A DNA stretch of 64,000 nt, from the NCBI RefSeq assembly GCF_031582965.1, contig NZ_CP134049.1, positions 1,426,001 to 1,490,000 on the forward strand. The letters run 5' to 3'. A program made the position numbers and the translations under genes. This stretch comes from Bacillus sp. NEB1478. Lineage in GTDB: Bacteria > Bacillota > Bacilli > Bacillales > Fictibacillaceae. Within the stretch, counting starts at the first letter, position 1, and the number at the start of each line of letters is the position of its first letter. Under the pieces are notes generated by a model. It was not told the origin of the DNA, made no database searches, and worked only from the letters and a program-made list of their open reading frames with translations. Below, in pieces: positions 28,212-36,386 of this stretch.

Positions 28212-28844
28212 TTACCCTTGATTAATCATTTCTTGCATTTTGGCAGCAACAGCTTTTTTATCAGCTTGTCCAGTAATCCCGCCACCTACAATGACAAGGT
28301 CTGGTTGTACTTTGATAACTTCTGGAAGTGTCTCTAACTTAATACCACCTGCGATTGCAGTTTTAGCATTTTTTACAACACCTTTGATGGTTTGTAAATC
28401 TTCAAAAGAGTTCTTTCCAACTGCTTGAAGATCGTAGCCAGTATGAACACAAATATAATCAACGCCAAGTTCATCTAGTTCTTTTGCACGGGCTTCAATA
28501 TCCTTAACAGCGATCATATCAGCAAGGATTTGTTTCCCTTGTTTTTTAGCTTCTTCTACTGCACCCTTAATTGACTCGTCTTCTGCAGTTCCAAGAATCG
28601 TAATGATGTCAGCACCTGCAGCAGATGCCTGGCTTACTTCATATCCAGCTGCATCCATAATTTTTAAGTCAGCTAATACGGTTAAGTTAGGAAATGCAGC
28701 TTTTACTTCTTTCACTGCTTTAAGACCTTCATTGATCACCACAGGTGTACCAATTTCTACAACATCAATATGCTCTTCTACCTCTTTCACTAATTCAATT
28801 GCTCCCGGAATATCGACAAGATCTAATGCTAATTGTAATTTCAT
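28212..28844 (-). CDS. hxlA: 3-hexulose-6-phosphate synthase
   Basis: 210 residues, full family length. It joins formaldehyde and ribulose-5-phosphate in an Mg-dependent aldol reaction. The TIM-barrel signatures of the orotidine-decarboxylase superfamily are clear: LQLALDLVDIPGAI at the start, VLADLKIMDAAGYE near residue 59 (the Asp-x-Lys-x-x-Asp catalytic set) and VVGGGITGQADK near the end. First gene of the hxlAB operon. It faces the divergent activator gene hxlR across about 200 bases, as in B. subtilis. Confidence 0.95.
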   Translation of the reverse strand: MKLQLALDLVDIPGAIELVKEVEEHIDVVEIGTPVVINEGLKAVKEVKAAFPNLTVLADLKIMDAAGYEVSQASAAGADIITILGTAEDESIKGAVEEAKKQGKQILADMIAVKDIEARAKELDELGVDYICVHTGYDLQAVGKNSFEDLQTIKGVVKNAKTAIAGGIKLETLPEVIKVQPDLVIVGGGITGQADKKAVAAKMQEMINQG

Positions 28845-29048
28845 TTATATTCGCTCCTTATGAATTTTAATTTGTTGTGCTAAGTAGCTGTCCTGAGACA
28901 GGTGTAAATGTTTCCATTTGAAAATATATTTACTCACTAGCACGTTGTTCAGTATACTCAGTATGTTATTAAATTAAAAGTACGCACTTTCATCGCATAT
29001 AGTGCTAAAAAGTATACTATTGGATAAAATAAGGGGGAGGTGAAGTGA

Positions 29049-29399
29049 ATGCCAAATTTAGGAGAGAAAACTTTCAACTGTGAAAAAGAATTAACACTTT
29101 CAATAATTGGTGGTAAATGGAAATTGTTGATTTTATGGCATCTAGGCAAAGAAGGAACGAAACGATTTGGTGAATTAAAATCCCTTATGCCGGGAATTAC
29201 CCAAAGAATGCTTGTTAATCAATTACGCGAACTTGAAGATCATTTAATAGTACATCGTGAAGTTTACCCTGTAGTTCCACCGAAAGTTGAATATTCATTG
29301 ACTGAGCATGGAAAAAGACTTTTACCGATCATAGATGCTATGTATGAATGGGGAAAAGATTATATTGAGAATGTATTGGAAAAGGAAACGGAGGATTGA
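29049..29399 (+). CDS. hxlR: HxlR-type winged-helix regulator
   Basis: 116 residues with a perfect GGGGGAGGTG before ATG 29049. Family features are the N-terminal Cys ([19 protein letters not shown]), [20 protein letters not shown] as the recognition helix region, and [15 protein letters not shown] as the wing. In B. subtilis HxlR activates hxlAB on formaldehyde exposure, and the conserved Cys is the sensor in studied relatives. The gap to hxlA holds AGTATACT-like motifs at about 28952 and 29013, which may be its sites. Confidence 0.9.
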   Translation: MPNLGEKTFNCEKELTLSIIGGKWKLLILWHLGKEGTKRFGELKSLMPGITQRMLVNQLRELEDHLIVHREVYPVVPPKVEYSLTEHGKRLLPIIDAMYEWGKDYIENVLEKETED

Positions 29400-29454
29400 T
29401 CATCTGTTAAGTAGAAAAAAGTTTCCTTGCATCCTGTAAGACAATCATAACTTA

Positions 29455-29487
29455 CCACGGTTAAGCTATTTTTAACCGTGGTTTTTA
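29455..29487 (+). terminator. Rho-independent terminator after hxlR
   Basis: CCACGGTTAA (29455-29464) pairs perfectly with TTAACCGTGG (29472-29481) around GCTATTT and is followed by a T run. Confidence 0.85.
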
Positions 29488-29513
29488 TATTACTGTGTAT
29501 TTAAGAACGTACG

Positions 29514-29638
29514 CGAGATTCATTGTGTTGCCATTTAGAGAGGATTGTTTAGGTTTCTTTTCAATATATGGTGAAGGGTTTCACTTAAGTTAACTGGTGC
29601 GATGATCTAATAAGGATTATCGCCTTTTCTAATGGAAC
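29514..29638. repeat. About 125-bp dispersed repeat, copy 2
   Basis: It matches 2101-2225 in the same orientation with scattered changes. The hairpin arms changed together: GCGATGATC/GATTATCGC here versus GCGTTGATC/GATTAACGC there. This compensatory change suggests that the hairpin is kept by selection or by the mobility mechanism. Confidence 0.75.
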
Positions 29639-29776
29639 TTATGTTAATTTATTTTTAATCAACATGTAAAATGATTCCAATAGATTAGTTCCATAAAGTT
29701 GTATACTAATACGAAGTATATAGACAAACAAATAGTGACGTTTAAATCTTTGATTGTAACGAAAGGAAGTATCATT

Positions 29777-30046
29777 TTGAAAAGTACCGGTGTTGTAAGA
29801 AAGGTAGATGAATTAGGGAGGATTGTCATCCCTATAGAATTACGAAGAATTATGGAGATCGAACAAAAAGATGGATTAGAGATATTTGTAGAAAATGAAA
29901 AGGTCATATTAAAGAAGTATGAAGCAAATAATGCTTGTGTTGTGACAGGTGAAGTAACAAATGACAATAAGATGTACTTCAATGGAAAAATTATTTTAAG
30001 TCCTAATGGTGCAGAATCCCTTCTGGATGAACTGAAAACATTATAA
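29777..30046 (+). CDS. AbrB-family transition-state regulator (paralogue)
   Basis: 89 residues from TTG 29777 behind AAAGGAAG. The swapped-hairpin DNA-binding domain of AbrB/Abh is nearly textbook: STGVVRKVDELGRIVIPIEL (residues 3-22), then KDGLEIFVENEKVILKKYEA. The shorter C-terminal multimerisation domain follows (ACVVTGEVTNDNK and LSPNGAESLLDEL). AbrB-type proteins silence stationary-phase and sporulation genes during growth. It may be Abh- or AbrB-like; I cannot decide which from sequence. A terminator (30056-30098) follows. Confidence 0.85.
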   Translation: MKSTGVVRKVDELGRIVIPIELRRIMEIEQKDGLEIFVENEKVILKKYEANNACVVTGEVTNDNKMYFNGKIILSPNGAESLLDELKTL

Positions 30047-30055
30047 GTTGTTTGA

Positions 30056-30098
30056 AGCAGCATAACCATAGCGTTGTGCTGCTTTTCTTTTTTTTTTA
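30056..30098 (+). terminator. Rho-independent terminator after AbrB-like gene
   Basis: AGCAGCA (30056-30062) pairs with TGCTGCT (30077-30083), followed by a long T-rich tract (TTTTCTTTTTTTTTT). Confidence 0.8.
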
Positions 30099-30402
30099 TG
30101 GTAATCGTTCGCAAATGAGGGATGAAAAGAAGTAAATGCATGAAAGAGCAACTCATTCAAGCAATCGTTATTAACACTATTCTTTCACGATCTAGTGCTT
30201 TTATGGAAAAGTGGATCATTAAGTATGTATGCAATAAGAGGATATTCAATTGGAATGGCACTAATTAAAAAAACTAAGTAGCATCATTATTTAGGAATAC
30301 TTACTTTTTTAATGAACTTTTAGATAATATACAATGTTTACTTTTTAGTCACTACTCCTAACCTGGTGTTGTTTCCACAGTACTCGCAATATAATGCATC
30401 CG
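30099..30402. other. Intergenic stretch; possible 42-residue ORF
   Basis: A short plus-strand frame at 30140-30268 (MKEQLIQAIVINTILSRSSA and on) lacks a convincing ribosome site and a known family. I leave it uncalled. The rest is AT-rich. Confidence 0.3.
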
Positions 30403-30660
30403 TCACGTTAATACTTTCACACTCGATGTTTTACCGATTTGCTGAAGACTGATTGGCAGCTCAATCTTTTCTTTAAGCATCGCTTCCGGCAACAAAAGTT
30501 CACGTGCAAAGACATCGGCTTCACGTTCGATCACTTTTCACTGACAGTCCGTTAAATCAATGTCATTCATATATGCTGCATGATCTAAAGCAATATGTCC
30601 CAGCTTCCCTTCCTCTTCATCATCTAAAAAAGATCTTCGATTCCTCAAAAAGGTTCACGC
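30403..30660 (-). pseudogene. ImmA/IrrE-family metallopeptidase relic
   Basis: Read on the minus strand, pieces of an ImmA/IrrE zinc-peptidase C-terminal half appear in order: LGHIALDHAAYMNDIDLTDC, an in-frame stop, then VIEREADVFARELLLPEAML and ISLQQIGKTSSVKVLT to a stop at 30403-30405. The first part keeps the family's H-x3-H-like zone; the N-terminus is missing. ImmA-type genes belong to phages and ICEs and are found in the B. subtilis skin element. Its position right beside the left end of the present element suggests a relic of an older element. Confidence 0.65.
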
Positions 30661-30740
30661 TTCCATTTTAAATGTACAGACACAGCCAAGCCCAGCTCCG
30701 CATAAACATAAAGAAGTAAGTATGCCTTGGAGGTGCTGTT

Positions 30741-30947
30741 ATGTCATTAGTAGGTGTGTTGGCTTATTTTTTCAAAGAAGTTATGCTTTTTGTCTCATAT
30801 GTAAAAAACAACGCTTTTCCACAGCCGCTGTCTGAGAATGAAGAAAAGCAGTACTTAAAAGATATGGCAAATGGCGATGAGCATGCCCGGGGATTGCTGA
30901 TCGAGCATAACCTGAGATTGGTGGCACATATTGTAAAAAGGATATAA
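30741..30947 (+). CDS. sigK: SigK N-terminal fragment (mother-cell sigma factor, 5' half of split gene)
   Basis: ATG 30741 follows GGAGGTG. The 68 residues match the start of pro-SigK: a hydrophobic pro-sequence ([20 protein letters not shown]), then [15 protein letters not shown] and [20 protein letters not shown]. The last two codons (AGG ATA) and the stop come from the inserted element. Without excision this stub lacks sigma regions 2.3-4 and must be inactive. Joining 30741-30939 to 56244-56752 restores a 235-residue sigma factor. The break lies in codon 67, inside region 2, earlier than the B. subtilis skin junction (about codon 112, from memory). Confidence 0.95.
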   Translation: MSLVGVLAYFFKEVMLFVSYVKNNAFPQPLSENEEKQYLKDMANGDEHARGLLIEHNLRLVAHIVKRI

Positions 30948-31413
30948 ACACAACACAATGTCAGATTATATATCAGGATTCCTTATATCATCGAGTTTTA
31001 GCATAGTTAGAAGAAGACTGAAATACGAAAAAGCAATCGTACATAAGGGGAAAGATAAGATAAGTTTTATATAATAATGAAAAATTAGTCAATCAATTAT
31101 ATTGGTATGGAGATTCTTTAATTAGATGGTCTTGCTTTTATTTGTTAAAATTAGGATGTTGGTTTGATGGAATTAGAATTTGCATTTTCGAAGATAATCG
31201 AAAAAACAATTCAAGAAAATGCTAAAAGCACTGCGAATTGCAGTGCTTTTTCGATTGCTAATTTATATGCGATTCTCTATGTTATTTCACTTTTTGTACT
31301 CCAAAAGAGAACCCGTTAAAGACATTGCCAAGGTCTTTTTTCTACAAATAAACACTTGCATAAAATAGTTGCCTTCATCCCTTTACCCCCCAAAAAATAA
31401 AAAAACACTCAAT
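30948..31413. other. Left inner end of the skin-like element; no firm gene
   Basis: This AT-rich stretch holds a terminator hairpin (31223-31252) followed by a segment (to about 31318) that is repeated near 52815-52912. A frame at 31166-31318 reads straight through the hairpin (MELEFAFSKIIEKTIQENAK and on) and may be the stub of a truncated gene; I do not call it. Confidence 0.4.
31223..31318 (+). repeat. Hairpin-plus-tail direct repeat, left copy
   Basis: AAAAGCACTGC / GCAGTGCTTTT hairpin, then a tail containing CTTTTTGTACTCCAAAAGAG AACC. The same arrangement, with the tail motif identical and the hairpin diverged, recurs at 52815-52912 in the same orientation, so the two copies bracket 21.5 kb of cargo just inside the element's ends. 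Confidence 0.65.
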
Positions 31414-31620
31414 TTACTTGGGTGCTCGTATAATCAAATCTTCACGCTCGATTTGTTTTACGGAATAATTTGTGGGGTTAAATTTTACTAGACGTCCGTC
31501 CTCTTCAATTTCTTTATTTTTTTGTTCAATCCATAGACCAATTGCCTCTATACTGTTTTTAGCTGACACAACTACACTATTGTTACCTGATTCAATTAAA
31601 TACAAGAAATTGTATTCCAT
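31414..31620 (-). CDS. Small hypothetical protein
   Basis: 68 residues from ATG 31620 (GTGAGG six bases ahead; the longer start at 31632 is less well placed). The sequence opens with a strand-like MEYNFLYLIESGNNSVVVSA, then a helix rich in Lys and Glu (NSIEAIGLWIEQKNKEIEED) and a final strand. It lacks a signal peptide or Cys. This compact beta-alpha-beta look is shared by small phage-encoded proteins of unknown role. It is the first gene inside the element, convergent with the left end. Confidence 0.5.
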   Translation of the reverse strand: MEYNFLYLIESGNNSVVVSAKNSIEAIGLWIEQKNKEIEEDGRLVKFNPTNYSVKQIEREDLIIRAPK

Positions 31621-31686
31621 GATAGACCTCACGCTATATATTATTTTGTTTCAATATTCAACAACTAGAGATAAAGTCCCTGCTAG

Positions 31687-32310
31687 TTACTTAAATCGAT
31701 TAATAAGATATTTTACTTTTTCAAAAATACTATCCTCGAAATAAGTAACATTTCCCGAATCCAGAGCAAGGAATTTTATGACGTCAACCACTTCTTTAAC
31801 AATCCAATCTTCACCTTGTGTAATTACTGATAATGCTTTTGGTTTGAAATGAGCAAAATCATTCCTATATAGTATCATTTTATCTATGGCATTTTGCTGT
31901 GGTTCGCTAATTTTTAAAATCTTACTATCGAATTGTTGCATCATGTATGATTCATTCTGACAGTGTTCGAGTATAGTTTTAATACTTAATAATTGACTTG
32001 AATTGTATTCCACAGTGCTATCTAATAAATTACTGCCTTGTTCTACATCAAAACCCAATTCATACTTGTAAAAATCGATAATTTCTTTTTTCTTTTGTTC
32101 CAGTTTCTTTTTTCCTAATTTCATTTCTAGAACTCTTTCTGTACTAGTACCTTTAATCGCACATACACCAAAGCCATAAAGAGCACCATGTAATGAAATG
32201 ATCATCCATTTAAACCAATAATTATCAACTCTGTTATTGAAGTAAAAAGCAGCTTTTTCTAAGTAATCTATTGCATTATCTAATTCATTTGTTCTAAGTA
32301 TGTCTCCCAA
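31687..32310 (-). CDS. HEPN-like protein with RNxxxH motif, candidate RNase
   Basis: 207 residues from TTG 32310, with GAGGTGG five bases upstream; GTG 32319 overlaps that site. The protein is all-helical. It starts with a helix of paired hydrophobics (LDNAIDYLEKAAFYF, HGALYGFGVCA) and ends with KMILYRNDFAHFKP, where R149-N150-x3-H154 is the R-x4-6-H active-site motif of HEPN ribonucleases. HEPN proteins serve as toxins and abortive-infection effectors. No antitoxin is adjacent, and the gene upstream is convergent in topic only. The fold call is by motif and helix pattern. Confidence 0.55.
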   Translation of the reverse strand: MGDILRTNELDNAIDYLEKAAFYFNNRVDNYWFKWMIISLHGALYGFGVCAIKGTSTERVLEMKLGKKKLEQKKKEIIDFYKYELGFDVEQGSNLLDSTVEYNSSQLLSIKTILEHCQNESYMMQQFDSKILKISEPQQNAIDKMILYRNDFAHFKPKALSVITQGEDWIVKEVVDVIKFLALDSGNVTYFEDSIFEKVKYLINRFK

Positions 32311-32422
32311 ATAATCCACCTCATAAATAGTTTATATCTTATAAGGTTGTAAGTAAATTATGCATTACATTATGCAGGAAAGAAATGATTTGCTTCTTCA
32401 GGTAATCGGTGTGTTAATTGAA

Positions 32423-32449
32423 GAACGGCATCTATTTTAGATGCCGTTC
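32423..32449. terminator. Strong hairpin between two minus-strand genes
   Basis: GAACGGCATCT (32423-32433) pairs with AGATGCCGTTC (32439-32449). The preceding GTAATCGGTGTG sequence (about 32400-32420) faintly recalls the B-type repeats of the left region. There is no long T run on either side. Confidence 0.5.
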
Positions 32450-32495
32450 AATCAGTTAGTTATCATAATAGTAACAAACTTTGCGAAATGAGTCT

Positions 32496-32525
32496 TAAAA
32501 AAACAGCACGCAAAATGTGTGCTGT
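32496..32525 (-). terminator. Rho-independent terminator after the 247-residue gene
   Basis: On the minus strand ACAGCAC / GTGCTGT closes a 9-base loop and is followed by TTTTTTTAAG. It lies 12 bases after the stop at 32537. Confidence 0.7.
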
Positions 32526-32536
32526 ATTGGAGACAT

Positions 32537-33280
32537 TTAATTTGAAACATATTCCTTGATATCAATTTTTTTTGCTTTGCAATTAAATCCAAGGAGGTCT
32601 AGCAAATTGTATATTTGATTGTTGTTTAAACTGTTTGATTCTCTATTTAATTTCAATGCACAATTTGTTGCATAATCAGCCCACTCTTTCGATGTATCAT
32701 AAGAAAGATGGGGAAAGTAATGTGATTCATCTCTATGACATTTTTCAAATCGTAACAAACTACTTAATGGATTAAAATGACCTAATAATTTCAATTGTTC
32801 TCGTGCATTCCATTTATCCTGTGCACTCTTAAAAGAGTAGGATGCTTTTACCCGTTTTTTCCTTTCTCCATTTAGAATGTCACCTTCATAAACAAGTATA
32901 TTCAAATCATGATGTGGCGTAAGATTTGATAAAATGATTTTTTTCTTTTCACTGATTTCATCATAGTTTATTTTTAATCCAAGTAACTGCAATATTTTAA
33001 TGGTTGCTGATGGACCAGAACCACTATATCCACATGTTGCTCCAGATAACCACACTTCTAAGTCCCATTCATCGTTTCGCAAGATTAATGTATAATTAGT
33101 TTCTTTTTCATATGGCTCCCCGTCGGATACCCCAAAATCAGACACTCTTCTATAACTAGCTGGTATATCCTCGTTCTCGAAATACACTTGAAAGCTTGTC
33201 ACATTACCAATGACAGGCAATATTCCGCGTACAAACTTCACAGTTGAATGTGGATCACCACAATATCTTATAACACTCAT
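32537..33280 (-). CDS. Hypothetical protein with YSGSGPSA motif
   Basis: 247 residues from ATG 33280, seven bases after GGAGGG. The first half is strand-rich, with YTLILRNDEWDLEVWLSGAT then a Gly-rich CGYSGSGPSATIKILQLLG (about residues 90-108). The second half is helical and contains a His/Cys cluster (FEKCHRDESHYFPHL, about 188-202). The Gly-rich loop might bind a nucleotide or phosphate, but it is not a Walker A. I do not recognise the family. It is divergent from the TPR membrane protein at 33486 across 205 bases. Confidence 0.55.
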   Translation of the reverse strand: MSVIRYCGDPHSTVKFVRGILPVIGNVTSFQVYFENEDIPASYRRVSDFGVSDGEPYEKETNYTLILRNDEWDLEVWLSGATCGYSGSGPSATIKILQLLGLKINYDEISEKKKIILSNLTPHHDLNILVYEGDILNGERKKRVKASYSFKSAQDKWNAREQLKLLGHFNPLSSLLRFEKCHRDESHYFPHLSYDTSKEWADYATNCALKLNRESNSLNNNQIYNLLDLLGFNCKAKKIDIKEYVSN

Positions 33281-33485
33281 ACTCAAACCCTCCTTTAATC
33301 CATATAGTTTATGATTTAAAGAAATAGTTAGAACAAGCAGCTATTTAAATGGGTTTAAATAATAAATCACAAGTTTTACTAATGGAGTGCTTTTTTTTAC
33401 AAAATCATTTAATTGTATGGAAAAAAATGTCGATTAATCATATAATATAAAGACAGAAAATTAAAGAAATTCAACGGGGGTTATT

Positions 33486-34835
33486 ATGCAAAAGATAATT
33501 GATGATGCATATATATGGATAAAAAATAACTGGCACCGTATCAGTTCTTTATTCTTTTCATATATATTTATTTTTGTTGCTATGGTTGTTGCAATAGGAT
33601 TTGATAGTAATAAAATTTCTAAACTTTTTTGGTTTGTATACATACTAATTTTTTTTGTTCTTACAATTCTTTGGTTTTATTATAGAAGACTTGAGAGATG
33701 TAAAAATGGGAAAATCGGGATAGTTCTAGCATTTAAAACTGAAAATGTTCATCAATTTAATAAATTACAGCATGACTTCATTCAACAAATAAAAGAGAGT
33801 TTAGATGCAGAGAGTTTTACGGTTATCAACCTCCCATATAATAGATGTAATGAATTAAATCCAAATGACGATTCAATGCTAAAATGTCTGAACAAAACAC
33901 AAGCACATATGTTGATTTATGGTGTTTGTCGTGAAGGTAAGAAAAAAGGAAAAGAAAAATACGAAATTAAAATGTTTAGTATGATTAGACATAAACCTTT
34001 AGCAGTAGACACACTAAGTGGTTTGCAAAATGAATTAAATTATTTTACAAATTCAATGTTAATTGATAAAGAGGATTCACTAACTTCTTATAAACTTTCA
34101 TCAAATTGGCTTACCACATATGCTCGTTATTTTGTAGGTCTTGCAGCGTTAATTTCACATGATACCAATACATCATTTAAAGTTTTTGAAAGTTTAAAAA
34201 AGGATCTTCAAAAAGAAAAAAATTCTTTCAAACCTGTAAAAGAAATAAAAAAGAGAGTAAATTTTCATTTCTCTAATGTTTGCCTTCTCTCAGCAATAAA
34301 AGAATATAAAATGTTTTGGAAAACGAAATGTTATCAAAATTTAGAAGCATCACAGAAATATATTGAATTGTACGAATCTGTAAGTGATGATCGCTATACT
34401 CCTGCCATTTATCACTCCATTTTTTCCTTTTTAATAAACAGAAATATAAATAGAGCAAAAGGGTTACTGGATAATGTGCAATCTATTAATGATTCTAGTC
34501 ATAAGTTTAATATGGGTTTTTTATTTGCATATGAAGGTAAAATTACTGAGGCAATAAAATGTTACAGGCAAGCAATAAAAATGCCAAATAATGAATTTAT
34601 CTTAATTGAAATAGAACAATTTATAGAATATATATTAGAAATTGAACCAGAAAAATACCATCTTTATCTGTGCCTAGCATGGATAAACAGCTTTAAAGGG
34701 GACAATTTATTGGGAAAAAAAGATTTACAACGATTTTTGAGATTTGCAACACATGACGATAAACAAAGATATATAAGTTTAATTGAAGAAATTAATATCA
34801 AATTAGAAGACCAAATTATACTTGATGTTGGCTAA
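33486..34835 (+). CDS. Two-helix membrane protein with TPR-like C-terminus
   Basis: 449 residues from ATG 33486 behind CGGGGG. Two membrane helices come first (about 19-39 and 46-64). Then a mixed alpha/beta module (IGIVLAFKTENVHQFNKLQH to AHMLIYGVCREGKKKGKEKY, about 75-170) resembles a small nucleotide-binding or sensor domain. From about residue 215 the chain is all-helical with TPR character, for example FNMGFLFAYEGKITEAIKCY (about 338-357). It is followed 27 bases later by a nuclease-like gene in the same direction, so the pair is probably an operon. The architecture of a membrane anchor, a sensor and a TPR fits signalling or anti-phage defence, but I recognise no named system. Confidence 0.55.
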   Translation: MQKIIDDAYIWIKNNWHRISSLFFSYIFIFVAMVVAIGFDSNKISKLFWFVYILIFFVLTILWFYYRRLERCKNGKIGIVLAFKTENVHQFNKLQHDFIQQIKESLDAESFTVINLPYNRCNELNPNDDSMLKCLNKTQAHMLIYGVCREGKKKGKEKYEIKMFSMIRHKPLAVDTLSGLQNELNYFTNSMLIDKEDSLTSYKLSSNWLTTYARYFVGLAALISHDTNTSFKVFESLKKDLQKEKNSFKPVKEIKKRVNFHFSNVCLLSAIKEYKMFWKTKCYQNLEASQKYIELYESVSDDRYTPAIYHSIFSFLINRNINRAKGLLDNVQSINDSSHKFNMGFLFAYEGKITEAIKCYRQAIKMPNNEFILIEIEQFIEYILEIEPEKYHLYLCLAWINSFKGDNLLGKKDLQRFLRFATHDDKQRYISLIEEINIKLEDQIILDVG

Positions 34836-34862
34836 TATTTAAGAATTAGGGGAGAAGCTAAA

Positions 34863-35525
34863 TTGTTTACCGATACGTTTGCTTCATTTATTCAGGAGAT
34901 CGATGAAACGATTGTCTCCAAAAAAGACACGCTGACTTGTCATGAGATTTTTGAAACACAAGAGAGAATAAAAGGATTACTCGGAGAATTTGCTCAAAGC
35001 AAAGCTAATTTTACAGGTTTTACCGAGATGCTGGTTTATCGTTTCTTATACCATCATTGTGTGCCTTCAGGTGCAGTAATTCATGCAGGTAAAAGATATG
35101 ATGGAAAGCGTATGCAAGCCAAAAATTCATCAAAAGTAAAAACACAGTCGCCTGACATTACTATTGAAACTGCTGGAAAGATTCAATACTTGTTTTCAAT
35201 CAAGGCGAATCCTGGTGGAGCGAAGGCAGAGTTGGATGATGTGAATAGCCCAATTGTGAAAAAACTACTTGGCGCGATCGACATTAACGATACCATTCCA
35301 GTATCCGTACAAGATATTAACCGTATTGAAAACCTTTATGAAAAACAAGGTGATTTCAGAGCACTAACTATTTATTACAGTACACCTTCTGTTGAGAATG
35401 AGAGAATGTTGAATAAAATTCAAATTGAATTCCCTTGGTATAATTATTTGGTCTTAAATAATAATCATGATTTTCTATGTAGACAACTTAATTTTTTAAT
35501 GAGCAAAAATGAAATTAAAAAATAA
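34863..35525 (+). CDS. Putative PD-(D/E)xK-like nuclease-fold protein, partner of TPR gene
   Basis: 220 residues from TTG 34863 behind GGGGAG. A helical lead (FASFIQEIDETIVSKKDTL) is followed by a stretch with restriction-enzyme-like ordering: a TEMLVYRFLYHH helix, then SPDITIETAGKIQYLFSIKA. In this last stretch PD, 13-14 residues and S-x-K would be a PD-(D/E)xK core with Ser at the usual acidic position. The next motif NPGGAKAELDDV is Gly/Asp rich. If the acidic residue is truly absent it may be a DNA-binding rather than cutting protein. A terminator (35542-35566) ends this two-gene unit. Confidence 0.45.
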   Translation: MFTDTFASFIQEIDETIVSKKDTLTCHEIFETQERIKGLLGEFAQSKANFTGFTEMLVYRFLYHHCVPSGAVIHAGKRYDGKRMQAKNSSKVKTQSPDITIETAGKIQYLFSIKANPGGAKAELDDVNSPIVKKLLGAIDINDTIPVSVQDINRIENLYEKQGDFRALTIYYSTPSVENERMLNKIQIEFPWYNYLVLNNNHDFLCRQLNFLMSKNEIKK

Positions 35526-35541
35526 AAGCCCTTTTACAAGT

Positions 35542-35566
35542 AGCCCTTTTAATAAGGGCTTTTTAT
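35542..35566 (+). terminator. Rho-independent terminator
   Basis: AGCCCTT (35542-35548) pairs with AAGGGCT (35554-35560), followed by TTTTATT. It ends the TPR/nuclease-like pair. Confidence 0.8.
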
Positions 35567-35739
35567 TATAGGCATTGAAAAATATATAAATATCACACTG
35601 ATAAAAAATATTTTAAAATAAAAGAATGCACATTTTCATTCGTACAATTTATGATAATACGATAGCAAAAGAACATGTTTATTGATTATTATCCATTATT
35701 TTTTTGGTAATACTGGTAAAAAAATATCGAGGTATTACT

Positions 35740-36183
35740 ATGAATTATATACAGAAAATAAGAAATTTTATATTAATGAAAGAAAAAGAAAATCAATATT
35801 ATAGGTTAATTCTGCTGTCTAAAGTTAATGAAAAAATTGATGGAAATAAAGATAGTACTAATCGAAGTTTGATAAGATTTTTAGAGAAAAGCGGCGGAAT
35901 GAACACAAAAACATTTAACGGTCTTTTAGAAGCAATTGAAGATTTAGAATCTAAAAGAGTTCTATCCAAGATACTATTTAGTGAAATAAACTATACAGAG
36001 ATTTTAACAGTAACTGATATATCAAAAGAATTAAAAAAACATCTAGCTGATGAACATATTGTCACAAAAGTTCGAGTGTTATTTAGAACTACCGTTAAAT
36101 TTTGTGAAAATCCAAATAGTACTGAGTTCATGGAAAATATGAATAAATTAATAGACTTTTTAGAAATAAAAAAAGACGGATAA
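35740..36183 (+). CDS. Hypothetical all-helical protein
   Basis: 147 residues from ATG 35740 with CGAGG upstream; the longer frame from 35704 is unsupported. The product is highly charged and helical throughout, with a SLIRFLEKSGGMNTKTFNGL turn near residue 46 and LADEHIVTKVRVLFRTTVKF near 102. There are no membrane segments or Cys. No family is recognised. It lies before a good terminator (36170-36200) and just outside the twin-recombinase module, so it may belong to the nested element. Confidence 0.5.
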   Translation: MNYIQKIRNFILMKEKENQYYRLILLSKVNEKIDGNKDSTNRSLIRFLEKSGGMNTKTFNGLLEAIEDLESKRVLSKILFSEINYTEILTVTDISKELKKHLADEHIVTKVRVLFRTTVKFCENPNSTEFMENMNKLIDFLEIKKDG

Positions 36184-36200
36184 AAATTTCCGTCTTTTTT
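36170..36200 (+). terminator. Rho-independent terminator
   Basis: AAAAAGACGGA (36170-36180) pairs with TCCGTCTTTTT (36189-36199); the arms overlap the stop codon of the preceding gene. Confidence 0.8.
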
Positions 36201-36386
36201 CTATTTATTAACAAATTACAAACAAAAAAATAATATTTAAATGTAAAAATCAGCTAAAGAAAAAAATATGAATTGAAAAAAACATAATAAAATTACATCA
36301 AAATTTATTTTTTGATTTTATTTTGATGGTCGACTATTACCAATGACGCAGGTTTTTACACTTGATATATTGCAGGTGTAGCATAT

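Noticed and set aside
30140..30268. 42-residue ORF after the AbrB-like gene
   Set aside because: No good ribosome site and no recognisable family.
31166..31318. 50-residue ORF at the left inner end of the sigK element
   Set aside because: It runs straight through a strong terminator hairpin, and its second half coincides with the direct repeat; it is more likely a truncated stub or chance frame.
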